From: Septoria linicola
Lineage: Eukaryota > Ascomycota > Dothideomycetes > Mycosphaerellales > Mycosphaerellaceae
Reading direction: 5' to 3'
Assembly (NCBI GenBank): GCA_024114885.1
Contig: CP099418.1
Location: forward strand, 5,084,001 to 5,148,000
Length of the DNA stretch: 64,000 nucleotides
The notes under the pieces are model-generated. The model worked only from the letters and a program-made list of their open reading frames with translations, searched no databases and had not been told where the DNA came from. Of the stretch, positions 51,807 to 63,387 are shown piece by piece. The position numbers and the translations under genes are program-made. The stretch's first letter is position 1. Each line of letters starts with the position of its first letter.

Positions 51807-53481
51807 CTAACCCATAACCATACCCTTGAGGCCTGCCATGTCGCCTTCCTTGGCGGCGATTTCGAAGTAAGAGTAGATGATGCTAGAAGATGATTAGTCT
51901 GAGTGCGAAACCAAGAGTAGTAGATACTTACGTGACAGCCATCAAGATACCAGTGCCGCTACCAAGAGCGCCCATAAGATCGCTGACGATGGAAAGGGCA
52001 CCAATGCAGGCACCACCAAAAGCAGCAGCAGTTGGGATAACGCGCTTCAACTCTCTGTACATGCTCTCATCACGGTGACCAGCCATGACCAGTCCTTGTT
52101 CCTTCAGCTGCTTAGCGACATCGCGAGGGCTGGAGCCGGACACCTCGATCCAGGTCTTGCTGAAAGCGGCGCATGCGACAAGCATGTACACAACGAACAC
52201 GGCAGTGTGGATAGGGTCCAGAAGGGCATCGGTAATGTTGAGGGGTGGGCTCATGTAGTAAACCAGACCGCTGGCTGGCAGAACCTGCGAAGTGCCCTCC
52301 TTTGCCTCCCAGACGCCGAGAAGCTTGACCAAGAGGTTGTCTGGCAGCTTGTTGTACAGCATCTGCGAGACCAAGAACACGTTGGAAGACAGCGCGGACT
52401 GAAGCATGATTGGCATGTTCGAGGTGTAGAACAGGCGGACTGGGTAGGATCCGCGCATACCACGTTGGCGGGAAGACTTGACTGGAATCTCGACGCGGAA
52501 TCCTTGCAGGTAGATGACGGCGCTGAAGACAATGATGGTCGACAGAAGATTCATGATGTTTGGCAGGTTCTGGCGGTAGAAAGCCTCGCGGAGCGCCAGC
52601 TGCTTGTTTGGCCAGGTCACCAGCAGGTGGACGAGCGCAATGATCGCGCCCTCGAATTCTGGACCACGACCAGTGTTGACAGTGGTTGGCGAGAAAGCTC
52701 TCCAGACAATCGACTCGCAGATGTTGGTCGCAATGAAGAGAGAAATTCCGCTGCCAAGACCATAGCCCTTCTGGAGGAGCTCGTCAAGCAGAATGACGAT
52801 GAGAGCAGCAGTGAGAAGCTGGACGACCAGAAGCACGCAGATACCGGCGCCAAGGTCTGCTGGACGACCGTAGAGGCCAGTGAGCACGTACACACATGCT
52901 TGTCCGAAGGAGAGAATGATGGCCAAGAGCTTTTGAGCCGTCTGGTACAGCTCGCGGTCGGACTTAAGATCAAGGTTGACGTCGATGAGGTGAGTGCCAG
53001 CAAGAAGCTGGAACACCATGCCGGAAGATATAATAGGCGTGATTCCCAATTCCATCAGCGTTCCACGATTACTAGCCATCATCATACGCAGCCAGTATAG
53101 AGGATCAGAGGTATCTATCTCCCAGTCAATGTTGTCCCTCTACCACTTTTGGAATATGTCCGCTGCTCACCCGATGATACAATGCCGTAAAGAGGCATCT
53201 GGCTCATCACCAAGAAGATGACTAGGGTCACACTTGTCCATACTATCCTCTGGTTGAATGCAACCTTCGTCTCGGGTACTTGGACTTCGGGGATGAGAGG
53301 GGTGAAAGGCTTCACGAGGTCAAGGAAACGGACTATACGTGCACTGTGTCAGCGTGTGCCCCTTGTGACGTGACCGAGTCTAGACGTCGCATCTTCATAT
53401 TCGCGCCCTCTCGACATCGCGGCACGTGAGGCATGAGCGCGCTCCTTGGGTGGGATGGATTTTTGACGTACGTCCAGACAT
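51807..53481 (-). CDS. SEC61: Protein translocon subunit Sec61 alpha
   Basis: Four exons (53472-53481, 53171-53332, 51932-53114, 51807-51882) encode 476 residues. The first exon is only 10 nt (MSG plus one base) and is followed by a 139-nt intron; spliced, the start reads MSGLRFLDLVKPFTPLIPEV. Family blocks follow: LVIFLVMSQMPLYGIVSSDT, RGTLMELGITPIISSGMVFQ (plug and lateral-gate region), LQGFRVEIPVKSSRQRGMRG and IPTAAAFGGACIGALSIVSD. Ten membrane helices are expected. The last exon supplies IIYSYFEIAAKEGDMAGLKG. Sec61 forms the ER channel for secretory and membrane proteins, including the GPI-anchored protein in this window. Confidence 0.97.
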
Positions 53482-53994
53482 GATGCCGGTTGTGCTGGAG
53501 GCTTCGAGGCGCTCCTATGTAGATGGTCCTGCTGTCCGGTGCTTCGTGATGCCAGTATCTGTGTTCACCAAGAGAAAGTGGAAGAAAGGAAAGTTCAATG
53601 TGTGACAAGTTGATGGAAGGGCAACAATTCGAGCACTCACATCGAAAGCACAGCTGGCCGGAGAGCAGGAGCGACAGGGATCTGCGGCCCACTCGCGCAC
53701 TTCCGAGCATTGACTTTGACTTCGCGTGCACCACATGGGATTTTCTGTAGTCATCTCATTTCAAGATACGTATGCACCCACCTTTAGCACAGCTGTTCCT
53801 TTTGAGAGAATTATGTTGTCGCCGCAACGTGCGAGCCATTTGCTTAAGGTGCATCATCTATCGCAGAGCTCTATGTATACTCAATCCCGCAACGCCATGC
53901 TGTCTATCATTTGCCGACTTCGGCTCTATGCGCCCATCTGAAATGCGCAAACGCCTCTCCATGCTGCTGTGCGCCTGTGCGTCGCATCAGGTAT
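53482..53994. other. Intergenic, 513 nt
   Basis: Promoter of SEC61 and 3' region of DIC1, both minus strand. No additional gene. Confidence 0.4.
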
Positions 53995-55052
53995 CTACTC
54001 GAGGTTCTTCATCTTCCGATACAGCTTCTTGTGCTGCTCAAGGAACAAGAAAGTTGCGACAGTGTGCGGTCCAAGGCGAATAAAGCTGGGCACCCAGCCC
54101 TTGAAGGACCACATCAATCCCTCGGTCGCTGTGATCCGTGTCACAAGACTCCATATGCTCTCTTTCGTGTGTGCGCTCATTATTCTGGTCTTGATCACAT
54201 CCACTGGACTGCAAACTGTCGTGGCCACGAAACCGGCCATCAACGAAGCTGAGAAGTGCGTGGTAAGGCCATCCTCCAGACTGGTGTACTCGAGGATCTG
54301 GCTCTTGAAGACGTCGTAACTGGCCAATTGTGATGCTGTCATGAGTACAGCGCGTGCGCTGTTTGGCCATACGCCACGAACCAGACTTCCAATGCCCTCT
54401 TCCCGCACCATTCGCACTAGTCCATCGATCGCATGCTTGTAATTCCGTCGCTGTTCTGGAGGGAGCGCGGCATCGTTCTGCATGCGCACATTGAGAATGT
54501 CCGCTGGCGTACCAGCGATGCCTCCCAAGAAGCCGGAAGCAGACGACATGGCGATCAGGGCCGCAATGGAGGGCTTCGAGACTCCATCATCGAACGTCTG
54601 CTTGAGCTCCTCGTAGACGCCAAATCGAGTAGTACTGTATGTGATCTGTCGTAAAAGCGCGGCGGAGAGCTGTGTTCGCAATTCGGTCAGATCGTTTCGC
54701 CAGTTTCTGCGGTCCTCAAATGCATACTCCACGATATAGCCCGGGAACTCCATCGCTCTTTACAACATGAGTAAACATGCCAACCATGCCTTTTCGAGCT
54801 CCATCATGAGGTTGCATCTGTAGTCGGACCTGCGGCGCGTCAACTTTGCGATTCGTCTGCTCTGCTGTGGTTTCAACATACCTTGACTGTAATGGTTCAG
54901 CTTATGTCCTTCAATTGTGCAAGGCTCAACCTACGTAGATCCAATGGGTGCGTCACGCTGGCCGCACAGCAGCTCGCGCTCCCTCCGAACCACAGAGGGT
55001 AGTGGATCGACTTCTGCTGCACATCCTTACTCTTGGATGCTGCTGTCGACAT
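53995..55052 (-). CDS. DIC1: Mitochondrial dicarboxylate carrier, with a 5-nt micro-exon
   Basis: Four exons: 54935-55052, 54882-54886, 54728-54829 and 53995-54669, giving 299 residues. The second exon is just five bases, TCAAG, flanked by canonical introns of 48 nt (GTAGGT...TTACAG) and 52 nt (GTATGT...CCGCAG). It restores the first carrier signature as THPLDLLKVRLQMQPHDGAR. Later signatures are TPADILNVRMQND and SPVDVIKTRIMSAHTK, so all three PxD/ExxK/R repeats of the SLC25 fold are present. GLYRGLSAALLRQITYSTTR is characteristic of dicarboxylate carriers, which exchange malate or succinate for phosphate across the inner membrane. Without the micro-exon the frame fails. The gene is divergent from the PheRS gene, about 300 nt away. 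Confidence 0.93.
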
Positions 55053-55355
55053 CGCTGTGTGGTCATTGCTTAACAGGTGAACTGTCAAGCACGAATGAGC
55101 AAAGACGGAGAGTAACGTCGCGAGCAAAGTGAGCCGGTAATAGGCTGGCAATAAAAACAGCTAAATAAATTGTGGATGCGTCAGCGGGCATTGCGGCTGC
55201 CGTCAATAGCCTAGTTCTAGTCTGCGGGACTCCGTCGGGAGTGCTTCATAGAATCAACGCCAAATGGAAAGAGATGCACGAACAAGTGCACTTATCCGCC
55301 GTCTCTGGATATCGTGAGCTTGAGGTGCTCGCAAGAGCCTGCTAGCACCAGTGTG
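55053..55355. promoter_or_regulatory. Short bidirectional promoter region between DIC1 and mitochondrial PheRS
   Basis: The two divergent genes for mitochondrial proteins are separated by only 303 nt, so they probably share regulatory sequence. No specific factor site is recognised. Confidence 0.4.
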
Positions 55356-57047
55356 ATGGCGCGATTGCCATCATTGAATGCAGCAATTTGGGCGCTGCCC
55401 TCGAGCATACGTGTATTGCTCCGACAACGTGTAGCTTACTCTAGATGCTACATCTCGACAGGTGAGTTGTTCAGCTTCACTTGGCCTGGCCCGGCGCCGC
55501 AGCTTTCAGCATTCGCACAATGATGGATTCGGGTCTTCGACGTGGCTTTGCTTTTGCCTTGTAACGCAAGCAGGAGTATCGTACTAATCAGAGCTTCTGG
55601 AGCTCACTACATCGGCTATTGACAAGCTTGGAAGTCTGGGAATAACAGTTCACTAATGGTCACCTTAGACGCGAAGACTCTCGACGTCGGCGGCAAAACG
55701 TACCAAGCCGATGACTGGACAAATGTGCCCCCTTCTATACTGGCCAATTATGGACGCAAATTGCATGTGCAGTCGAATCATCCCCTGTCAATCACCAGGA
55801 AGCTCATCGAGTCGCGCTTCCCCAAGTTCAAAAACCACAACGAGTTGGCCCCTGTCGTTAGTGTCAAGCAAAACTTCGATTCACTCGGATTTGCAGCAGA
55901 TCATCCTGGACGAAGTAGGACAGACACTTACTACGTCAACAAAGACACCGTACTACGCACTCATACCTCCGCGCACGAGGTCGACGTCTTCCGCGCTAAT
56001 ACGAGCGATGGCTACACAATCTCAGCAGATGTGTATCGTCGAGATGCGGTGGATCGAAGCCATTATCCGGTGTTCCACCAAATGGAAGGCGCACTAACAT
56101 GGGATCGCAAGGACTTTGCAGATAGCAAAGCCCTGATCGAGCACATCATCAAGGATATGGATACCATTCCAAAGCATGACCTAGTTGTGGACGACCCTAA
56201 CCCAACCTTCCACCCAGACAGGAATCCTTTGCAGAGTAAGTATCATTCACCAGAAGAGGCTGAAGCAGTCGCCGCGCACTTGAAACGATCATTGGAGAAC
56301 ATGGTTGTGGCTATCTTCGCTGAGGCGGACAAAGCACTGGCGGCAGCTGGACATGGTGCCGAAGCCGAGCAGGAACCTCTGAAGGTCAGATGGGTGGAAG
56401 CTTTCTTCCCACATACTTCGCCGTCATGGGAGCTTGAGGTCTGGTGGCGCGGTGACTGGCTCGAAGTGCTAGGCTGCGGTGTTATTGATCAGCCTCTGCT
56501 GATCAGAGCGGATCAAGAATCAAGGGTCGGTTGGGCTTTTGGCATTGGCCTCGAGCGAATTGCCATGCTCCTGTTTGGCATCCCCGACATCAGATTGTTC
56601 TGGAGCAAAGACGCTCGCTTCCTCGGACAGTTCGATGAATCGAAGCCAGCGCAGAGATTCAAGCCCTTCAGTAAACATCCCTCTGCTCCACGAGACGTAG
56701 CATTTTGGCTGCCAAAGAATGGTCCAATCGTTGTGGAAACGCCGGCCTCCGTCTCCACTGCTCCATCCCCGGCTGGAGGCCAAAAGACGGGGCCAGCTTT
56801 GACATCAGATGCTCACTCATTTCATGAGAACGACCTCATGGAAGTTGTGCGCAATACTGCTGGCGATAGTGTCGAGGATGTCGCTCTCATCGACAGCTTC
56901 AAACATCCCAAAACGGGGAGACAGAGCTTGTGTTACCGGATCACATACCGTAGTCTCGAGAAGACCTTGACGAACGAAGAGGCCAATGCCTTCCACGACC
57001 AGATCCGTCAAGAATTGGTCAATCGTTTTGGTGTAGAACTTAGGTAG
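55356..57047 (+). CDS. MSF1: Mitochondrial phenylalanyl-tRNA synthetase
   Basis: Two exons (55356-55461 and 55627-57047) with a 165-nt intron give about 508 residues. The leader, MARLPSLNAAIWALPSSIRV with RQRVAYSRCYIST, is a mitochondrial presequence. Class II synthetase blocks are NHPLSITRKLIESRFPKF, VLRTHTSAHEVD, YPVFHQMEG and motif 3 in GWAFGIGLERIAMLLFGIPD. The C terminus, ALIDSFKHPKTGRQSLCYRI followed by TYRSLEKTLTNEEANAFHDQ, is the ferredoxin-fold anticodon-binding domain found in monomeric mitochondrial PheRS. The enzyme charges mitochondrial tRNA-Phe. The acceptor at 55626 is chosen because it keeps phase; the exact junction is the least certain point. A start at 55656 would lack the presequence. 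Confidence 0.92.
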
Positions 57048-57662
57048 CAGACGGGTCAATACTCAATCTCGACTCATCACTTCAGATCTGCGTGGGAAGT
57101 AGAACGCACTATCTGAACATTTGAGTCCTTCGCTCCTCGCGCTCATCTGATTTTTGTCCAGCACAATAATGCTATGCTTTGGGGGCGCAATGCCATCTCT
57201 TTTGTCCCGCAATGCCCGCCTCCACACATTGGCACATGCGCCGACACAATCCGAAATATGTAGACCAACTTAGCTCGCGGCCAATGGCAGCTCACTCTTT
57301 GCCGGACGTCCAGTCTACAACCGATTTCTCCCGACTACAATGCTGCTCGTGTGTCAAGTTCACACGCAGAACTACCTTTTGGGCGTTTGGCGGACGCGCT
57401 GGCTTATTTTATTGCCCTCATCTCGTGAATGCTGGCGTTGACCGCACCTCGGCACTGAAGCGCGAGTGGTCCCCACGTTTCTTATGCTGGCCTAGCTAGC
57501 TTCCACCTAACCTTTGATCCGAGCTCCCTCGAGGTCTCGTGAGAGTCATTTGTGTACACAGAAACAGTCACGATTCCTGTCTCTTCTTAAAACTGCCATC
57601 ATTTTGACCAAATTGTCGTCTTTTCATACTGAGCTGGCCATTCGGCCTCCCATTCGCCCAGC
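57048..57662. other. Intergenic, 615 nt
   Basis: 3' region of the PheRS gene and promoter of the kinase gene. No gene seen. Confidence 0.4.
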
Positions 57663-59175
57663 ATGTCGTGGAAGAAATCTGGTGAGTGTGTAAAGAAGCA
57701 CACCGCAATGACGTCGCTGACAGTAACGCTGTGCAGCCCAGTTGATGGAGACGATCAAGCACTACTCGAACTTCCCGGCGACTGGTGTTAGTCTGCGGCA
57801 GATGGTACAGTTTGGGAGCAATCCCTCGATAGGTAGGATACACGCCGGGAGCGCGAAGGCGCTGGACACGAGTTGATCTCAGAACCTAGGCACACTGTTC
57901 CGGGCCTCACAATTCCTGTCCGAGGAGCTTCCCATTCGCCTGGCGCATCGAGTGCAAGAGCTAGGGGATTTACCTGATGGACTCAATGATATGGAGAGCA
58001 TCAAGAAGGTGCAGGATTGGTACGCACAGTCGTTCGAGGTATGGGTTTGCCAGTGAGGACGGTATGCTTGCTTTTGCGGGGCTAAGCTTTCGCAGGAAAT
58101 CATATCTTTACCCAAACCGAGCCTCAGCACTGAGATTAGAGAACGTTTGATCAAGCCCGCCAGGGCGAATGGCAAGAATTCGAGAATATTGAGCGAGACG
58201 ACCACCAACCCCAGCGTGAAGCCGGGACAATACAAGTCGGATGCGAAAATGGGCACTGACAGTGCAGAGAATGGTGCCAGCAAGAGCAACGGGAATGGCT
58301 CACGAAAAGTGGCAGCTACGAGGCGATACTTCACAGCAGCAGACGATGGAGACTGGCCGCCAGAGCTACATGATTACAACTCCCGGTTCTCCAAAACCCT
58401 CGAGACGATAAAACGGCGACACGACAGTGTTGTAACGACGATTGCGCAAGGAATCTTGGAATACAAGCGAAAACGACAACGGATGCAGATTGACAATAAC
58501 ATCCAGGCTTTCCTGGACCGCTTCTACATGTCTCGTATAGGCATTCGTATGTTGATCGGCCAACACATTGCCCTCACCGATCAAAGATCGCATAGCGACC
58601 CAAACTATGTCGGTATCATCTGCACCAAGACCAATGTTAAGGAGCTGGCACAGGAGGCGATCGAGAACGCGCGTTTTGTGTGCGAGGATCACTACGGGCT
58701 GTTCGATGCACCTAAAGTGCGCCTGGTCTGTCCAAAGGATTTGAACTTTATGTATGTGCCGGGCCACTTGTCACACATGCTTTTCGAAACGCTCAAGAAC
58801 AGTCTTCGAGCGGTCGTGGAAACACATGGCCAAGACAAGGAGGAGTTTCCCGTTACGCAGGTGATCATATCTGAAGGCCGCGAGGACATCACAATCAAGA
58901 TCAGCGATGAGGGTGGCGGTATCCCTCGAAGCAGCATTCCGTTGGTATGGACATATATGTACACCACTGTTGACCAAACTCCGAACCTGGATCCTGACTT
59001 CAACAAATCGGATTTCAAAGCGCCCATGGCAGGCTTTGGTTATGGTCTACCCATCTCACGATTGTATGCGCGATACTTTGGCGGAGACCTTAAGCTCATA
59101 TCAATGGAGGGATACGGCACCGACGTGTACCTGCATCTGAACAGATTATCGTCATCATCGGAGCCCCTGCAGTGA
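57663..59175 (+). CDS. Mitochondrial pyruvate/branched-chain dehydrogenase kinase (PDK family)
   Basis: Four exons (57663-57681, 57737-57832, 57890-58038, 58096-59175), introns 55-57 nt, encode 447 residues. The regulatory helical domain reads MVQFGSNPSIGTLFRASQFL, SEELPIRLAHRVQELGDLPD and FLDRFYMSRIGIRMLIGQHI. The GHKL ATP-binding domain has the N box LFETLKNSLRAVVE, the G1 box DEGGGIP and the G2 region FGYGLPISRLYARYFGGDL. These kinases phosphorylate the E1 subunit of pyruvate dehydrogenase (or of the branched-chain complex) in the matrix and switch it off. A Ser/Asn/Lys-rich insert (about 105-150) sits between helices, as in fungal Pkp proteins. The 19-nt first exon supplies MSWKKS. No obvious presequence is seen beyond the basic start. 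PDH versus BCKDH specificity is not resolved. Confidence 0.9.
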
Positions 59176-60051
59176 CAACGACCAGTCATGAGGGATGAGT
59201 GGAACGGTAGTATGATACGATCATCGACACCATCATCCCAGGGATTGGCGAGAGTCGGAAGACAAGTCGAGTCTGCTGGTGGGGACAAGATTGCTGGTAT
59301 GACAATGGCAGCTAGAACGATGAAGCTGAAAAGCAAACCCAACAGTAAATTGTGGGATATGAGCAGAAGGGAGATTTCCGCCAGACGACAAGTTGGCGAT
59401 GCCGAGAGCACTGTTAACCAGGCTTCTAGCAAGGCTGAGGTTCCTTGGTGGAAAAATGTTTCCATGGGTAAGTGGGAAAAGTCACATATATATGTGAACA
59501 ATCGCTGACTGTCATGCAGAGGAGGGAGTGTGATCTGCTCGCGGACATGGAGCGGATTGATGTATCACTAGGTGCACTTTGAGAAGTGTTTGGTGTAGTT
59601 GCATAGCAAGGTGTTCGGAGTAAGGGCCACGATACGGCGGCCATTGGAATACCGCTGGCAGGAAATCAGTGTCAAGCTAGGCACCAGCTTCAACATCTAT
59701 CATTATACGCACGACGAATGGCACGATTGCAAATCACTGTGAACCGCCGTGACTACTATATCGTGACTATAATTCTTCTGCTTGGTTTGTTGCTCGAGCG
59801 CTTGCTTTGATGTTCCTCAGCTCGTGCTAAGGATTTCAGCGGATTTACGTGAACACGCTAACATCGGCATGTCGGCAGCGCTAACTTACTGCTGTCCTAT
59901 CTCTTTCCTCTGCAAGGGCTCGATGCAACAGTGATCATATATCAATCTTTGCTCGGTAGTTCGGACGCGATTAAGCACCGTGCGATCGAGACACAACGGC
60001 GCAGATACCTTGTGTGGACAGTGTCGCGCTGTGGTGACGACCGCTGTCAAA
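59176..60051. other. Intergenic, 876 nt
   Basis: A plus frame (59188-59508) lacks domains and is not called. The right part should hold the CTF8 promoter. Confidence 0.4.
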
Positions 60052-60495
60052 ATGCCTGCAATCTCAATGAATCCTCTGGCGGTGGACCGTACACACGACA
60101 GCACACTTGGGAATCCCATGCCGTCACTTATCCATACACCTTCTGGACTGGCCTTGATCGAGCTCCAGGGTACCGTTTCATCAGAGCAGCCAGAAGTAGC
60201 CGAGGCTATTACTCTTGGACGACTAGTCTTTCCCCCAGCTGAGGGTAACGACAATGGGGCTTGGGACGGCAAGCGAGTGATGCTGTACGTCGGCGATCAT
60301 CAGAGACTGACTGGAGAAGTGCGCAAGCTTCCGAAGCCGATCGCTGTGATTCGAAGGAAAGCCACTACTGCCAGCTCGGATTCTGCTGGGTTGGAGGACG
60401 AAGTGGAGATTGCAGAGATTGTGTATCATAAAATGCTTTTCAAGAACCGACCGGAGCCTCTGGGAGGACAACAACAGCAGCCCGAAGGAATCTAG
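60052..60495 (+). CDS. CTF8: Chromosome transmission fidelity protein 8 (Ctf8)
   Basis: A single exon of 147 residues. The motif SLIHTPSGLALIELQGTVSS is the conserved start of Ctf8, and the next part, AITLGRLVFPPAEGNDNGAW with RVMLYVGDHQRLTGEVRKL, matches the rest of the domain. The end, EIVYHKMLFKNRPEPLG, is typical. Ctf8 with Dcc1 and Ctf18 forms an alternative clamp loader needed for sister-chromatid cohesion. The ATG at 60052 is chosen from three in-frame ATGs (60052, 60067, 60118); the third would start just before the conserved domain. This is functionally linked to the RFC subunit at the left edge of the window, but the two are not neighbours. Confidence 0.88.
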   Translation: MPAISMNPLAVDRTHDSTLGNPMPSLIHTPSGLALIELQGTVSSEQPEVAEAITLGRLVFPPAEGNDNGAWDGKRVMLYVGDHQRLTGEVRKLPKPIAVIRRKATTASSDSAGLEDEVEIAEIVYHKMLFKNRPEPLGGQQQQPEGI

Positions 60496-61385
60496 ACCAG
60501 GCAGTATCGCTGATAGTCAGATTCCTGATGCGCATCGGGTCAGCCGCTTTGTTCATGTCAGGCCGGCCGCTGGCCACTAGGTTCGCGCACCAGAGCTTAC
60601 TCAGAAGCGGATGACGCCAGTGGAAGCGAGAGGTGCTTAGCAGCAACGTCTCCTCGATTTACGATGTGCCACTGCCGACAATAAGAGGGCATTGCTGGAC
60701 TGTCGCAGACCGCACAGCGAGTCAATCCCCTACTGGCCCAGTCATCGTAGATGCCGATATCATTCGGCTGAGCAACGTTGCCCTAATGAGGAAGCTCTCA
60801 GCAGTACATTAGTTAGGGCAGCTTCGGTCTGCGGCCGCATCAGCTCCTACGACGTTTATGCATGCCATCATTCAAGGCTGTGCACATAACACGCGGCATC
60901 TGTCTGCACACAGGATCACAATTGGGGCGCGCATCTGAAAACATGACGACAAAGCACACTAGTAATCACCAGCGCGATTGGTGGACTCCACGATGGCTAT
61001 ATTGCGAATTCACCTTTTTGACTAACAAGCCTTGCATGTAGCTCGCCCACACTAGTAATTCGACGTAAGCGCCTGCCATTCTGTGGGCCATCATTCTACT
61101 CCTACTTAAGAGGAGCATTGCTCAGCTGTGCGTGCTTGAGCTCGCGCGGTTGCCATACTACAACGACGTGCCATACAGCGGACCCGCGCAAGCTTGCTTA
61201 CGGCCGGTGTCATCGACCAGTCCACAATTGAGTTGCCGCCAGCAGAACGGCACCTTGTGCAACCCACCATTCCTAGGCTTCCACGTGGCAAGGATCGAGG
61301 ATACAAAACCCGGAGATTAACCTTGGCTCAGAACATATATCAACTACAAGTACGTCGTGAGCGACTACTCACGGTGAACGCAACA
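60496..61385. other. Intergenic, 890 nt
   Basis: 3' region of CTF8 and promoter of the P450 gene. No supported gene. Confidence 0.4.
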
Positions 61386-63387
61386 ATGGCTACGATGGTC
61401 GAGACTGGAGTGCTCAAGCCTGTGTCGCTCATCGGGACCTTCGTAATATTGGTGCGTTGAACTTCTTCGTTCTCCAAATTGGCAGCACTAACAAGGCACA
61501 GTCTATTGCATACTTCCTTGGCAAGATTGTCTACATTCTTGCAAACGACCCTCTGAAACACGTACCAGGACCCAAAATCAATGCTATCTCTCGAATCCCT
61601 TACATTCGACATTTGTTGAGGGGCACTACAGTCGACAATGTCGTGACGCTACATCGCAAATATGGAAGCGTTGTTCGCATCTCGCCAAACGAGTTATCGT
61701 TCACCAGTGGAGACACAGCTTGGCAAGATATCTATGGCTTCCGGACTGGCAAGATGAAGGGTCACCTGAACACTCAGAAAGATCCTTTCTGGTATCCGCC
61801 TCCTGTTAACGGAACTCCGTCAATCCTCCTCGATAACGATGAAGGTCATTCCAAAGGCCGCAGACTACTTTCTCATGCTTTCAGTGACAAGGCTCTCCAT
61901 GAGCAGGAGCTTCTCATACAGAAATACGTCGATCAGTTGGTGGACAGACTCGTGGAGGTGTCTTCGACAGATTCTAGTCCTGTTGACATGACAAAGTTCT
62001 TCAACTGGACTACCTTCGACGTGATCGCGGTAAATTGCCAAAAGCCTCGTCTCAGAATTTGGCTGATTATACCTAGGACTTGTTGTTCGGGGAACCATTC
62101 GGCTGTCTCCAGGTATGTATTAGGATCTACCGGATCACAATGATGCTGCAGATGTCAGAATTACCTAACGACTACATAGGATTTATCTACACACAAGTAC
62201 ATCAAGCTGCTTTTCGACTCTGTAAAAGCATCCGGTCTGAGTAAGTGCCTGCCTTGATCTCTGATCGACTCCGCTGTAGTGTATGTGGTATGGGCTAATT
62301 GATAACCACAGTGTACATTGTTGGCTATTTTCCGTTCGTGAAGTACTTGGGCAAGTTGGTCGTCAATAAAGACATGCTGGTCAAACGCAAGGAGTTCATG
62401 CAGTGGATCAGCTCGCAGGTCGCCAAACGCCTCGAGAGAGAGACAGACCGCCCCGACTTCATGAGCCATATCCTGACACACAATGGCGAGAAAGGCCTGG
62501 AAATGTCAAAGGCACAACTCGACTCGAACGCATTCCTCATTTTGACGGCTGGATCTGAAACAACAGCCACTCTACTTTCCGGGGCAACATTTCTAGTACG
62601 ATGCTCGCCAGCGTATAACACACTTTAGACGTCGCTAACAAGTACTAGCTCCTCAAGAATCCCGACAAGCTCGAGAAGCTCAAGCAAGAAGTCCGCGGCC
62701 GTTGGAAAGAATACAGCGACATAACTCTCGCAGAAGTCAACTCGGCGCCCTACCTGATCGCCACACTGAATGAATGCCTCCGCTACTTCCCGCCCGTCCC
62801 CACAGGTCCGTCTATCACCACTACCTTCCTTCTCTTTCCCAGCCCTCTAGCCTCTCAGACCAACACGCACTGACATCTTCTAGGCTTCGAACGCCGCATC
62901 CCCACCGGCGGCGAAATCATCAGCGGCATCTTCGTCCCCGAAGGCACAGCCGTCCAAGTCTCACAATACCCTACCCACCACTCCGAAGCCAACTTCAAAG
63001 ACGCAGAAAAGTTCGTTCCGGAACGATGGCTCGAGAACGATCCTCTGTCAGCCGAATACGTCAACGACAAGAAATCCGCCATGCAGCCATTCTCATTTGG
63101 CCCGAGGAACTGTATTGGCAAGAATTTGGCGTAAGTGCACTGGCCCGATTCTCATCATTGGAAAAGCTCGCTACAGACATCACTGCCCAGACGCCTGATG
63201 TATATATACTGATATTCTTTCGCGATACAGACATGCGGAGATGCGCCTGATTATGGCCAAGTTGATCTGGAGTTTCGATATGGAGCTGGATTCAAAGTCT
63301 GAAGATTGGCTGGAGCGATGTCGAGTTTTCACGCTGTGGGACAAGCCAGAATTGGCGGTGAGGCTGACGCCGGTCAGGCGTGCTTGA
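61386..63387 (+). CDS. Cytochrome P450 monooxygenase
   Basis: Eight exons (61386-61451, 61502-62029, 62077-62112, 62180-62240, 62312-62595, 62649-62805, 62884-63130, 63231-63387) encode 511 residues. The first exon supplies a hydrophobic N-terminal anchor (VLKPVSLIGTFVILV), so the enzyme should sit on the ER. Then come the proline hinge HVPGPKINAISRIPY, the I-helix LTAGSETTATLL, the ExxR motif in LNECLRYFPPVP, PERW and the heme-binding loop FSFGPRNCIGKNLA with the axial Cys. All key residues are intact. It resembles class II fungal P450s of the isotrichodermin C-15 hydroxylase/CYP65-type group, but the substrate is not predictable. No biosynthetic core gene is nearby inside the window. Confidence 0.93.

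Noticed and set aside
52075..53100. Plus-strand open frame of 341 codons
   Set aside because: It lies wholly antisense to the well-supported SEC61 exon; the sequence has the composition of a reversed coding strand and no domain.
51371..53481. A polyketide cluster suggested by the DUF1772-like gene
   Set aside because: Neighbours are SEC61 and a TORC2 gene; there is no synthase, so the anthrone-oxygenase idea has no support.
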